Shown: in pieces, positions 34,303-43,424 of the stretch | Layout: each line of letters opens with the position of its first letter | Position numbering within the stretch: the first letter of the stretch is position 1 | Translations under genes and position numbers: made by a program | NCBI GenBank assembly: GCA_002409325.1 | Contig: DHUU01000006.1 | Coordinates: forward strand, 58,486 to 122,485 | Direction of reading: 5' to 3' | Length of the DNA: 64,000 nt | Source: Bacteroidales bacterium UBA5226 | GTDB lineage: Bacteria > Bacteroidota > Bacteroidia > Bacteroidales > UBA932 | The notes under the pieces: model-generated | Databases searched by the model: none | What the model was told of the DNA's origin: nothing | What the model saw: only the letters and a program-made list of their open reading frames with translations

Positions 34303-36849
34303 ATGAGACGTTTTTTCACATGTATGCTTTTCTGCCTTTTTTTCCTGCAAACAATAACTGCGCAGGAAACGGGGACCTGGATACGGATTAATCAGGCCGG
34401 ATATCTGCCGGAAGATATTAAAGTTGCCGTGCTGATTTCAAAAGAAGAGGTTTCTGCCACCGCTTTCCGGATCCTGGATACGAGAACCGGGGCGTGTGTT
34501 TTTTCCGGATCAGCAGAAAAAGGAACCATGAAAGAAGTTCCCGGGGAGAAATGGGGTATGGCCTCGGCTTTCCGCCTGGATTTTTCGGGGTTAAAAGAAG
34601 AAGGCGGCTACCGGATCGTGACAGATATTCCGGGGAAGGGGCGGGTAGAATCGCCGGGATTCAGAATCGGGGCCGAAGTATACGACGGGACAGCCGATTT
34701 TCTGCTCAAATACATGCGGCAGCAACGTTGCGGTGACAATCCCTTTCTTGATACACTCTGCCATCAGAACGACGGTTACATAGTACTGCATCCTGAACGG
34801 ACGGGAGAAAAGATAGATGTAAGGGGTGGATGGCACGATGCCACCGATTACCTGCAATACCTTACTACCAGCGCAAACGCCACATTCCAGATGATGTTTG
34901 CCTACACCCAGGCAGATGATAAAACCGTGTTCAAAGACTGCTTTGATGCCACAGGCCGGTCTGGGGCCAACGGGATCCCCGATATCCTGGACGAGGTTCG
35001 CTGGGGTCTTGAGTGGTTGTTGAAAATGAATCCCGAAGAGAAGGTGATGTTCAACCAGATTGCCGACGACCGCGACCACGTGGGCTTCCGGCTTCCGGTG
35101 CGCGACAGGGCAGATTACGGGTGGGGACCGGATGGGGGGCGTCCTGTCTATTTCATTACCGGGGAAAGGCAGGGTCTCAGGGAGCACATCAACCGGACCA
35201 CCGGGGTAGCCTCCTCGGCCGGGAAGTTTGCCTCGGCTTTTACCTTGGGAGCGGAATTATTCAGGGAGCTGGACCCGGACTTTGCAGAAAAAATGAAAGC
35301 CAAAGCACTGCCGGCCTATGATTTTGCCGAGGAAAAACCGGGTAATACGCAGACATGCTGTGTGGTCTCTCCCTATTTTTATGAAGAAGACAATTATGTA
35401 GATGATGTTGAGCTGGCTGCTGCCGTCTTCCTCCACCTGGGAGCAGGAAAGGACTGGCTGGCGAAAGCAGATTACTGGGGCCAGCTGGAAGAGGTGACTC
35501 CCTGGATGGAACTGGGCAGGGCCAGGCATTACCAGTTTTATCCTTTCATTAACCTGGGACATTATTACATTGCATCATCCGATACGCCTTTAGCAGAAAA
35601 ATACACGGAATATATACGCCGGGGACTGGAGCATATCAGGCAACGGAGCAAGGACTGTGCGTTTATGAACGGGGTTCCCTTTATGTGGTGTTCAAACAAC
35701 ATGGTGGTTGCGGCCGTCACGCAGGCCGACCTGTATTACAGGCTGACCGGGGACAGTACATACCGGGTAATGGAAGCCTCGCTGCGAGACTGGCTTTTTG
35801 GGTGCAATCCCTGGGGAACGTCCATGATCGTGGATTTTCCCAAAGGAGGAGATTATCCCGAAAGGCCCCACACCTCTTACCTGCCAACTTTGGGCAAAAG
35901 CACACCCGGCGGGCTGATTGACGGGCCGCAGTTGAGGGAACGACTGAAAGACCACAGCCAGTATATTTCCCTGGCCGACGGGGCCGAGTCTTACGCTCCG
36001 TTCAACCAGGGGGTAGCGCTGTATCACGACGAGATGTGGGATTATGCCACCAACGAGCCCACCATGGACGGGACCGCCTCGCTGACTTATTACCTGGCCA
36101 GGAGGGAAGCCCAGGGCAGGAAGGAAGCCACACGGCTCAGGGAACAGCATGCACGGCCGGAAACCGTAAGGGATGCCAGGGGAGGGATCATACGGATCAA
36201 TCCGGGATCCCGCGAAATTTACCTGACTTTTACGGCTGATGAACGTTTTGAAGGGGGGCGAACTGTGCTTGAAACTTTAAAAAAGAACGGGATTAAGGCT
36301 TCTTTTTTCCTTACCGGCAATTGCCTGCGCAACCCGCAATGGAAGGAACTGGTGCAGGAGATCATCGGACAGGGCCATTACCTGGGGCCCCATGGGGACA
36401 GACACCTGCTCTATGCTCCCTGGGAAGGAGATACTGAGGTGTCGCTTGTTTCAGCAGACAGTCTCAGGAATGATATTGCCGCCAATATGGCCGAACTGGA
36501 ACATGCCGGAGTAGATCTGTCTGATATCCGCTGGTTTATGCCTTCCTATGAGCATTTCAATACAGAGACTGTACGGGTGAGCGCATCGGTGGGTCTGGAA
36601 GTGGTTCACCTGACGCCCGGAATCCTGACACGGGCAGATTACACAACTCCCGATATGCCTTCCTACAGAAGTTCCAGGGAATTGCTCAAACAACTGTATG
36701 ATTATGAAAAAGAAAAAGGATTGCATGGAGCGGTTTTGCTGATCCATCCGGGAACAGAACCTTCCAGAACCGATAAGTTGTATGACCGGCTTGACCAGAT
36801 GATCAGGGGGTTGAAAAGGAAAGGCTATATTTTTCAGCGACTGCCCTGA
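34303..36849 (+). CDS. Glycoside hydrolase GH9 fused to a NodB-like polysaccharide deacetylase
   Basis: 848 residues from the ATG at 34303 (an earlier TTG would lie in the promoter). Signal peptide to about residue 24; a cellulase-type N-terminal Ig-like domain (WIRINQAGYLPEDIKVAVL, about 27-120); and a GH9 (alpha/alpha)6 catalytic domain (about 125-600) with the Asp pair in GGWHDATDY (Asp179, Asp182) and the general-acid Glu585 in TNEPTMDG. After a linker, a NodB/CE4-like domain (about 630-848) follows with TFTADE (Asp646) and GPHGDRHLLY (His697, His701) as metal ligands. GH9 enzymes cut beta-1,4-glucans; the deacetylase would remove acetyl groups. Exported, probably periplasmic or outer-surface. 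Confidence 0.9.
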   Translation: MRRFFTCMLFCLFFLQTITAQETGTWIRINQAGYLPEDIKVAVLISKEEVSATAFRILDTRTGACVFSGSAEKGTMKEVPGEKWGMASAFRLDFSGLKEEGGYRIVTDIPGKGRVESPGFRIGAEVYDGTADFLLKYMRQQRCGDNPFLDTLCHQNDGYIVLHPERTGEKIDVRGGWHDATDYLQYLTTSANATFQMMFAYTQADDKTVFKDCFDATGRSGANGIPDILDEVRWGLEWLLKMNPEEKVMFNQIADDRDHVGFRLPVRDRADYGWGPDGGRPVYFITGERQGLREHINRTTGVASSAGKFASAFTLGAELFRELDPDFAEKMKAKALPAYDFAEEKPGNTQTCCVVSPYFYEEDNYVDDVELAAAVFLHLGAGKDWLAKADYWGQLEEVTPWMELGRARHYQFYPFINLGHYYIASSDTPLAEKYTEYIRRGLEHIRQRSKDCAFMNGVPFMWCSNNMVVAAVTQADLYYRLTGDSTYRVMEASLRDWLFGCNPWGTSMIVDFPKGGDYPERPHTSYLPTLGKSTPGGLIDGPQLRERLKDHSQYISLADGAESYAPFNQGVALYHDEMWDYATNEPTMDGTASLTYYLARREAQGRKEATRLREQHARPETVRDARGGIIRINPGSREIYLTFTADERFEGGRTVLETLKKNGIKASFFLTGNCLRNPQWKELVQEIIGQGHYLGPHGDRHLLYAPWEGDTEVSLVSADSLRNDIAANMAELEHAGVDLSDIRWFMPSYEHFNTETVRVSASVGLEVVHLTPGILTRADYTTPDMPSYRSSRELLKQLYDYEKEKGLHGAVLLIHPGTEPSRTDKLYDRLDQMIRGLKRKGYIFQRLP

Positions 36850-36872
36850 TATAGTCAAAGAGCTTTTTTATT

Positions 36873-36880
36873 TATCTTTG
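36873..36880 (+). promoter_or_regulatory. Predicted -7 box of nfnAB
   Basis: TATCTTTG, 25 bases before the first ATG. No clear -33 element. Confidence 0.5.
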
Positions 36881-36905
36881 CCCCGTCTAAAAAAGATTCC
36901 CGTTT

Positions 36906-37763
36906 ATGTACAAAATCCTTAAAAAAAGAATTCTGGCACCTGACATCTGCCTGATGGAAGTGTCTGCTCCTCGTGTTGCATCCAGTGCACAACCAGGACA
37001 ATTCATTATTGTCAGGGTGGGGGAAAAGGGGGAAAGGGTTCCCCTGACCATCTGTGATTTTGATTCCGTCGCCGGGACGGTTACCATTGTAACGCAACGG
37101 GTGGGAGCCTCGTCGCGCAAGATATTTGCCCTGGAGGAAGGGGATGCCTTTGAGGATTTTGCAGGGCCCCTGGGCGTTCCTTCCGAATTCATTAATGAAA
37201 GTGAAGTGGCACTTCAGAAAAAGAAATACCTATTTATTGCCGGCGGGTTGGGAACGGCACCGGTTTATCCCCAGGTTAAGTATTTGCATGAAAAAGGGGC
37301 TCATGTAGACGTGATTATCGGAGCAAAGACACGCGATCTGGTCATCATGGAAGAAGAAATGAGAAAGGTGGCAGACAGAGTTCACATCTGTACAGATGAC
37401 GGTTCCTACGGATTCAAGGGGCTGGTAACGGCCAGACTAAAAGAATTACTTGATGGTGATCAACAGTACGATCAGGCGGTTGCCATAGGACCCATGATCA
37501 TGATGAAATTCGTGACAATGACTGCCCGGGAATACGATCTTCCGCTTATTGTGAGCCTGAACACCCTGATGGTGGACGGAACGGGTATGTGCGGAGCCTG
37601 CCGTGTGACGGTGGGAGGGAAAACACGTTTTGCCTGTGTGGACGGCCCTGAATTTGATGCCTATAAAGTAGACTTTGACGAGGCTATGAGGCGCCAGTCA
37701 ATGTACAAGCCGCAAGAGGTGGATGCAGATCATAAATGCAAAATTGGTTTAGGCAATGGATAA
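36906..37763 (+). CDS. nfnA: Ferredoxin-NADP reductase-like subunit (NfnA/sulfide dehydrogenase beta type)
   Basis: A 285-residue FAD/NAD-binding flavoprotein of the dihydroorotate dehydrogenase electron-transfer type. FAD-binding beta barrel first (about 1-100, with RVPLTICDFD), then an NAD-binding Rossmann part (IAGGLGTAPVYPQ, about 112-124). A C-terminal [2Fe-2S] cysteine cluster (MCGACRVTV, later FACVDGP) closes the protein. With the next gene it forms the NfnAB complex, which couples ferredoxin oxidation and NADH to NADP+ reduction by electron bifurcation. It overlaps nfnB by 8 bases. The older name is glutamate synthase/sulfide dehydrogenase subunit. Confidence 0.88.
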   Translation: MYKILKKRILAPDICLMEVSAPRVASSAQPGQFIIVRVGEKGERVPLTICDFDSVAGTVTIVTQRVGASSRKIFALEEGDAFEDFAGPLGVPSEFINESEVALQKKKYLFIAGGLGTAPVYPQVKYLHEKGAHVDVIIGAKTRDLVIMEEEMRKVADRVHICTDDGSYGFKGLVTARLKELLDGDQQYDQAVAIGPMIMMKFVTMTAREYDLPLIVSLNTLMVDGTGMCGACRVTVGGKTRFACVDGPEFDAYKVDFDEAMRRQSMYKPQEVDADHKCKIGLGNG

Positions 37764-39135
37764 GAAATACAAGGTTCCGGTAAGGGAGCAGGATCCGAAA
37801 GCCAGGGTCGGGAATTTCAAAGAAGTCAGTTACGGGTACAACGCAGAAGAAGCTGTGCTGGAAGCATCGCGGTGCATCCAGTGCAGGAATCCCAAATGTG
37901 TGGGCGGGTGTCCGGTTTCCATCCGGATCCCTCAGTTCATCAAAGCCATTCTGGAAGGAAATATGCGCGGGGCAGCATCCATTATAGCACAGGACTCTTC
38001 ATTGCCTGCTGTATGCGGACGCGTCTGTCCCCAGGAATCACAGTGCGAAGGTGTTTGTATCATGGGAATTAAAAACGAACCTATTGCCATTGGGAAACTG
38101 GAGCGCTTTGTGGCCGACTGGGCCCGGAAAAATAATTTTTCAACGGCCATTCCGGCTGTTCCCAAGGGCAAGAAAGTGGCCATAGTGGGTTCCGGTCCTG
38201 CAGGTCTTGCCTGTGCCACCGATCTGGCCAAAGCCGGTTGCGAGGTTACAATTTTTGAGGCCCTGCACAAGCCTGGCGGGGTTCTCGTTTATGGTATTCC
38301 CGAATTCCGTCTGCCCAAGGAAGAGGTGGTGGATTATGAAATAGGGCAAGTCCGGAAGCTGGGTGTGAAGATTGAATGCAATGTAGTCGTTGGCCGTACG
38401 GTCACCATAGATCAATTGTTTGAAAGAGAGGGATTTAATGCGGTTTTTGTAGGTTCCGGGGCCGGACTGCCAAAATTTTTGGGCATCCCGGGTGAGAATT
38501 TCAACGGGGTTGTCTCGGCCAATGAATTCCTGACAAGGAACAACCTGATGGAGGCATACTCCCCTGATTCGGATACGCCCATCTACGTTGGAAAACGCGT
38601 GGCTGTTGTCGGAGGCGGAAATGTAGCCATGGATGCGGCAAGAACGGCGTTGCGCCTCGGGGCTCAGGTCGAGGTCGTTTACCGCAGAACCCAGAAAGAA
38701 ATGCCGGCCAGGGTGGAAGAAGTGCATCATGCAATAGAAGAAGGAGTGACCTTTCAAATGCTGACCAACCCGGTTGCCGTATTGGGAACTGAAAAAGGCT
38801 GGGTCACCGGCCTCAGATGCATCCGCATGGAATTGGGCGAACCCGACGAAAGCGGCAGGCGCAGGCCGGTTGAAGTACCCGGATCTGAAGTTGATATAGC
38901 CTGCGATGTGGCCATCATTGCCTTGGGTACATCTTCCAACCCGCTGATAGCCCGTACCACGCCGGGACTGGAGATCAACCGCCACAACGGAATCGTGGCC
39001 GATGAAAGGGGAATCACATCGCGCCCCGGTGTTTTTGCAGGTGGTGATGTGGTTTCCGGAGCTGCTACGGTGATCCTGGCTATGGGAGCCGGCCGTCTGG
39101 CGGCAAAATCAATTCTTGAATACCTGGGAGTCTGA
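37756..39135 (+). CDS. nfnB: NADPH-dependent glutamate synthase small-subunit-like flavoprotein (NfnB/SudA/GltA)
   Basis: 459 residues. N-terminal domain with two cysteine sets for [4Fe-4S] clusters (CIQCRNPKCVGGCPV, then CGRVCPQESQCEGVC, about 37-100), an FAD-binding GSGPAGLACA loop (about 146-155), and an NADP-binding VVGGGNVAMDAARTALRLG loop (about 290-308). This is the GltA-like family. Since no large glutamate synthase subunit is adjacent while NfnA is, the NfnAB transhydrogenase reading is preferred; that suits an anaerobe making NADPH. The 3' end overlaps the GH3 gene on the other strand by 56 bases. Confidence 0.9.
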   Translation: MDKKYKVPVREQDPKARVGNFKEVSYGYNAEEAVLEASRCIQCRNPKCVGGCPVSIRIPQFIKAILEGNMRGAASIIAQDSSLPAVCGRVCPQESQCEGVCIMGIKNEPIAIGKLERFVADWARKNNFSTAIPAVPKGKKVAIVGSGPAGLACATDLAKAGCEVTIFEALHKPGGVLVYGIPEFRLPKEEVVDYEIGQVRKLGVKIECNVVVGRTVTIDQLFEREGFNAVFVGSGAGLPKFLGIPGENFNGVVSANEFLTRNNLMEAYSPDSDTPIYVGKRVAVVGGGNVAMDAARTALRLGAQVEVVYRRTQKEMPARVEEVHHAIEEGVTFQMLTNPVAVLGTEKGWVTGLRCIRMELGEPDESGRRRPVEVPGSEVDIACDVAIIALGTSSNPLIARTTPGLEINRHNGIVADERGITSRPGVFAGGDVVSGAATVILAMGAGRLAAKSILEYLGV

Positions 39136-41386
39136 TCTCTTGTTGAATATTTCGGGAAGAGGAACCTATGCGCAGGATATATTCCCCGGGATCAACCACC
39201 CAGCCTGTTCCGGGGATATAGGAAGAGAGACGGTCTATGGGAATGACTATTTGGGTCTCACAGGATTCTCCGGGTCCGATTAAGGGTGTTTTAACAAAAC
39301 CTTTCAGTTCCTGGTATGGTTTGTCTGCCATGCCTTCAGGTGCGCAGACATATACCTGGACCACTTCCCGGCCTGCCCTTGTCCCATCATTGGATAGGAG
39401 GCACTGCAGTACAATCCGGTCTGTTTCCATGCGAACTACAGGCAGTGAATACTGGAAGGAAGTATAGGAGAGGCCGTATCCGAAGGGATAGGCCACTTCT
39501 TTCCGGTGGCTGTCAAAATCACGGTAGCCCACGTAAATTCCTTCTTCATAGATGGTGTAGTCTATATTGGGCCTGTCTGCAGTTGCTTTTTTCTGTTTTT
39601 TTCCAATCATGGAAAGCCACTTTACAGGCACCTCTTCCAGTGGGAAATTTTTGTGTGAAGCATAGTCCTCAAGGTGCACCGGGATGGTTACCGGGAGCCT
39701 TCCGGAGGGGTTTTCCTTTCCCGAGATGATATCGGCCAGGGCCCTGCCTCCTTCCTGTCCCGGCATCCAGGCCAGCAACAGGGCATCGGGCAGACCGGAC
39801 CAGGAGGCTGTTTCAACAACGCCTCCCACATTCAGTACAACAATGACCGGTTTCCCGGCTGCCCGGAAAGCCTTGCAGACAGCTGCAATAAGTGCTTTTT
39901 CTTTTACTCTCAGCAAATAATCCCCTTCAATTTTCCGGTCCGAGAATTCACCTGTCCGGCGCCCGATGGTTATGATGGCCGCCTGGTTCTCAGCCGCAGC
40001 ACGGGCGATGGCTTCTGTCCCGGGATCTGTTTCTGCCGGAAGGCCTTGTCCCATGATCCGTTGGGTGATGGATTTCCATTTTCTTTTGTAAGCCCTGTTG
40101 ACGCTGTCTATGTAGCTTTGGTAATGTTCTCTGAGCTGCTCATCCGGTATGTATCCGGCTTCCTGCAGACCTTCTACCGGCGAAACGATTTGATCTGTAT
40201 AGACTTCTCCCGATCCCACGCCTCCTGCGACCAGCCTGTAGGAGGAAACTCCAAACAAGGCGATTCTGCAAATAGAGTCGTTAAGTGGAAGGACATTGCG
40301 ATTTTCCAGGAGTACCATTCCTTCAGCTGCCGCTTTGCGGGCAATGTGGGTGTTCCCGGCTGCAGTTTTACCGTCGTTGTCCGGGTTTCCTGTTCCGGCA
40401 GGAATGTTGTTTAGATCCTGTTTTCTGTAAGCATGGGAATCCAGTACAAGGCTGAGGACACGTCTGACAGAAGTGTTGACTGCTTCAATGGGCAAAGTAC
40501 CTTTTCTGAGGGCTTTTAGAATGGCACGCCGTTGCCAGCCCCTTCCGGGTTCCAGCAGGTCATTGCCTGCCTGAATCTGTGCCGGGGCATTCCGGCCGCC
40601 AAACCAGTCGCTCATCACCAGACCATCAAATCCCCATTGGCTACGGAGTATACCAGTGAGCAAAACGCTGTCCTGGGATGTGTAGGTGCCGTTGATCCGG
40701 TTATAGGAGCTCATAATGCTTTTGGGTGAAGACGCCTTTATTGCAATTTCAAAACCCCTTAAATAGATTTCACGTAAAGTCCTCTCATCTGCGATCACGT
40801 TGTTGTTGTTCCGGTTGGTTTCCTGGTTGTTGGCGGCAAAATGTTTCAGGCAGGCAGCGGTTCCGGTTTCCTGTATGCCCAGTACCGTTGCCGAGGCCAT
40901 TTTCCCGCTCAGCAGGGGGTCTTCCGAGTAGTATTCGAAATTCCTGCCGCAAAGGGGATGCCGGTGGATGTTCATGGCGGGTCCCAGGATCACATCCGCT
41001 CCGTGGGCCAAAGCCTCGGCTCCCATAGCCTTTCCCACTTTCCTGACAAGGGATGTGTCCCAGGTGGAGGCCAGCAGGGATGCTGAAGGAAACCAGGTGG
41101 TTGCCGTTGATCTCAGACGCAACCCGGCTGGTCCGTCAGAAAGTTCCAGTGCGGGTATTCCCAGGCGAGGGAGAGCCCGGATGATTCCGGCGGCTCCTAT
41201 GGAAGATCCGGTCATCCCGCCTCCCACAACCAGAGACACTTTCTCTTTTAGTGTCATGGCTTCCAGTACCTGTTCCAGGTTGTCTTGCCGCAGTTTTACG
41301 GTTTCGTACTGACAACTGGCCTTAGGGGAGCATCCTCCCAGGAAAAGTTCCGTAAGTAGTAGTATGGCTATCTGTTTCATAACCAT
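39080..41386 (-). CDS. Glycoside hydrolase family 3 lipoprotein (beta-glucosidase-like)
   Basis: About 768 residues (a second ATG at 41380 gives 766). Lipoprotein signal with lipobox LGGC. GH3 N-terminal barrel with KHFAANNQETNRN and the nucleophile Asp in LVMSDWFGG (about residue 259), then the GH3 C-terminal domain (GRRTGEFSDRK, RPVIVVLNVGG-like) and a fibronectin-III-like end domain (YPFGYGLSYTSF onward). Predicted to release glucose or xylose from beta-linked oligosaccharides. It could act together with the GH9, GH31 and GH-A enzymes nearby, although it is not in the same operon. Exact sugar specificity cannot be read. Confidence 0.92.
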   Translation of the reverse strand: MVMKQIAILLLTELFLGGCSPKASCQYETVKLRQDNLEQVLEAMTLKEKVSLVVGGGMTGSSIGAAGIIRALPRLGIPALELSDGPAGLRLRSTATTWFPSASLLASTWDTSLVRKVGKAMGAEALAHGADVILGPAMNIHRHPLCGRNFEYYSEDPLLSGKMASATVLGIQETGTAACLKHFAANNQETNRNNNNVIADERTLREIYLRGFEIAIKASSPKSIMSSYNRINGTYTSQDSVLLTGILRSQWGFDGLVMSDWFGGRNAPAQIQAGNDLLEPGRGWQRRAILKALRKGTLPIEAVNTSVRRVLSLVLDSHAYRKQDLNNIPAGTGNPDNDGKTAAGNTHIARKAAAEGMVLLENRNVLPLNDSICRIALFGVSSYRLVAGGVGSGEVYTDQIVSPVEGLQEAGYIPDEQLREHYQSYIDSVNRAYKRKWKSITQRIMGQGLPAETDPGTEAIARAAAENQAAIITIGRRTGEFSDRKIEGDYLLRVKEKALIAAVCKAFRAAGKPVIVVLNVGGVVETASWSGLPDALLLAWMPGQEGGRALADIISGKENPSGRLPVTIPVHLEDYASHKNFPLEEVPVKWLSMIGKKQKKATADRPNIDYTIYEEGIYVGYRDFDSHRKEVAYPFGYGLSYTSFQYSLPVVRMETDRIVLQCLLSNDGTRAGREVVQVYVCAPEGMADKPYQELKGFVKTPLIGPGESCETQIVIPIDRLSSYIPGTGWVVDPGEYILRIGSSSRNIQQEIRLPGIQELILPPDGRLP

Positions 41387-41425
41387 AAATATCGGTCATT
41401 TTTTTTATTGTACGCAGTTTTCATG

Positions 41426-41433
41426 TATTTTTG
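41426..41433 (+). promoter_or_regulatory. Predicted -7 box of hisS
   Basis: TATTTTTG, 21 bases before the hisS ATG at 41455. A TTG at 41408-41410 is 15 bases further up, a short spacing. Confidence 0.45.
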
Positions 41434-41454
41434 CAAGGAACAATCCAGCGTATT

Positions 41455-42840
41455 ATGGCACAAAAACCTTCCATTCCCAAGGGAACACGCGATTTTAACC
41501 CGGTAGAAGCTTCCCGCAGGAATTACATATTTGACACCATCCGTAACGTGTTTAAAGAATTCGGTTATGCTCCCATAGAAACTCCTGCTATGGAAAACCT
41601 TTCCACTTTATTGGGAAAATACGGGGAGGAAGGGGATCGTTTGTTATTTAAAATCCTCAATTCCGGGGACAGCTTTGTCCCCCTGGCAGGCAAAGTTCCG
41701 GCAGATCCGGCCGGTGTTGATTCCAATGCCCTGTCGCTGATGGTTTGTGAAAAAGGATTGCGCTATGACCTGACAGTCCCCTTTGCCCGTTTTGTGGTGC
41801 AGCATCAGAATGAATTGACTTTCCCTTTCAAGCGATACCAGATACAACCGGTATGGCGTGCCGACAGACCCCAGAAAGGTCGTTACAGGGAATTTTTTCA
41901 GTGCGATGCCGATGTAATCGGATCGGACGCCCTGTACAACGAGTTTGAAATGATCCAGCTGGTGGATGCTGTTTTCAACCGTTTTGGCATACGGGTATTG
42001 CTCAAGATAAACAACAGAAAGGTATTGGCCGGTATTGCGGAGGTAATGGGATATCCCGACAGGCTGACCGATATTACCGTGGCCATGGACAAATTTGACA
42101 AGAACGGTCTGGATGGGGTAAGGGAGGAGCTCCTGGAAAAGGGGATCACTCCCGAAGGCCTGTCACGTCTGGAACCGTTGCTTCTGTTTAAAGGCATTAC
42201 CACATCCAAGATAGCATTCCTGACCCGGTTGTTTGAGGAAGGTGGCTCAGAAATCGGTCTGAAAGGCGTGGAGGAAATGAAATGGCTGTTTTCTCTGGTA
42301 GAACGCGTGGGGGTCAGTCAGCCGGTGGAACTGGACCTGAGCCTGGCACGCGGTCTGAATTACTATACCGGGGCCATTTTTGAGGTCAAGGCACAGGATT
42401 TTGCCATTGGCAGCATATGCGGTGGCGGGCGGTACGATGATCTGACAGGGATATTCGGATTAAAGAACATGTCGGGTGTGGGCATCTCTTTTGGGGCGGA
42501 CAGGATCTACGATGTGTTGCTGGGATTGGATAAATTTCCCGGGGAAGTAATAAATGCCCCGCGTTTGGTCTTTTTCAACCTGGGAGAAGAGGAAGCGGCC
42601 GAGGCCCTGGCATATATGAAAAAGCTGCGCGATGCCGGTGTGGCCTGTGAGTTGTATCCGGATGCCCTGAAACTGAAAAAGCAGTTTGATTATGCTACCC
42701 GCCGGGGCGTTCAGCAGGTCGTGATCATTGGCCGGGAGGAATTGACCAACAAACAGGTCACGGTGAAGGACCTTCTTACTGGGGAACAGCAAACCATTGA
42801 AGGTCAAGGTTTTTTAAATATGTTTGGAGTTCCCGTATAA
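41455..42840 (+). CDS. hisS: Histidyl-tRNA synthetase
   Basis: Charges tRNA-His. From the ATG at 41455 (MAQKPSIPKGTRDFNP) it has 461 residues. An upstream TTG is part of the promoter and is rejected. Class II motifs and HisRS signatures: YDLTVPFARFVVQH, RYQIQPVWRADRPQKGRYREFFQCDAD (split here as motif 2), ARGLNYYTGAIFEV and CGGGRYDDL, then the anticodon-binding domain (about 370-461). Flanked by GH3 (divergent) and the initiator tRNA gene 25 bases downstream. Confidence 0.95.
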   Translation: MAQKPSIPKGTRDFNPVEASRRNYIFDTIRNVFKEFGYAPIETPAMENLSTLLGKYGEEGDRLLFKILNSGDSFVPLAGKVPADPAGVDSNALSLMVCEKGLRYDLTVPFARFVVQHQNELTFPFKRYQIQPVWRADRPQKGRYREFFQCDADVIGSDALYNEFEMIQLVDAVFNRFGIRVLLKINNRKVLAGIAEVMGYPDRLTDITVAMDKFDKNGLDGVREELLEKGITPEGLSRLEPLLLFKGITTSKIAFLTRLFEEGGSEIGLKGVEEMKWLFSLVERVGVSQPVELDLSLARGLNYYTGAIFEVKAQDFAIGSICGGGRYDDLTGIFGLKNMSGVGISFGADRIYDVLLGLDKFPGEVINAPRLVFFNLGEEEAAEALAYMKKLRDAGVACELYPDALKLKKQFDYATRRGVQQVVIIGREELTNKQVTVKDLLTGEQQTIEGQGFLNMFGVPV

Positions 42841-42854
42841 AACCCTTATCTTTG
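42823..42854 (+). promoter_or_regulatory. Predicted promoter of the initiator tRNA gene
   Basis: TTTG at 42823-42826, 20 bases of spacing, TATCTTTG at 42847-42854: a full match to the Bacteroidetes consensus, partly inside the hisS coding end. The tRNA begins 12 bases after the box. Confidence 0.65.
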
Positions 42855-42865
42855 TATTTCTATAT

Positions 42866-42938
<73 letters not shown>

Positions 42939-42943
42939 CTAAG

Positions 42944-42977
42944 AAAACAAGACATCGGATGATGCCTTGTTTTTTTT
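42944..42977 (+). terminator. Terminator after tRNA-fMet, possibly bidirectional
   Basis: AAAACAAG-A-CATC pairs with GATG-C-CTTGT around GGAT, followed by a long T run (42970-42977). On the minus strand the same hairpin ends in TTTT, so it may also end the leftward lipoprotein transcript that stops at 43004. Confidence 0.8.
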
Positions 42978-43003
42978 ACATCGTAGCTTTGTGTCCCGGC
43001 TGA

Positions 43004-43402
43004 TCAGTTCCCTAGGTACTTCAGTGCAAAATATCCGCTTCCGGCTCCTTCTTCCTGGAACTGGACCTTTTCTCCAACCCGGATCGCACCCGAGGGCATA
43101 GTCCCGACCCAATCTTTGCCATACATGCTGTGTATGCGTATAACATTGCCGGAATCGGTGTATTGAAACGTCTCTGTATCTGTACTTGAATAAAGGTATT
43201 CTTTAGAAAGCACAAAGGTACCATCGCTGTAAAAATCTGCGTACTGCCAGATCTGTAGGCCGATAGGCACTGATGAGGGTTGCTCCAATATAAGCTCCCA
43301 GCTAAAGGAATCGGAACCCTCTGGTTTGTCAGGAAGTACATCGCAAGATGGTACAGTCAGGAAAATAATTGTCAATGTGACGAGCAGGTAAAAATTTCTC
43401 AT
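43004..43402 (-). CDS. Putative lipoprotein of unknown function
   Basis: A 132-residue protein with a lipoprotein signal (MRNFYLLVTLTIIFLTVPSC). The mature part is beta-rich with many Tyr, Ser and Thr (QYADFYSDGTFVLSKEYLYS), resembling small lipocalin-like Bacteroidetes lipoproteins, but I do not recognise a family. It begins 22 bases after the end of another lipoprotein gene on the same strand, so the two probably form a unit. Confidence 0.65.
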   Translation of the reverse strand: MRNFYLLVTLTIIFLTVPSCDVLPDKPEGSDSFSWELILEQPSSVPIGLQIWQYADFYSDGTFVLSKEYLYSSTDTETFQYTDSGNVIRIHSMYGKDWVGTMPSGAIRVGEKVQFQEEGAGSGYFALKYLGN

Positions 43403-43424
43403 GATAGGGGGGGGTTAAAAATAT

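Noticed and set aside
38140..38985. 281-codon open frame antisense to nfnB
   Set aside because: Shadow frame of a strongly conserved flavoprotein gene; no recognisable domain.
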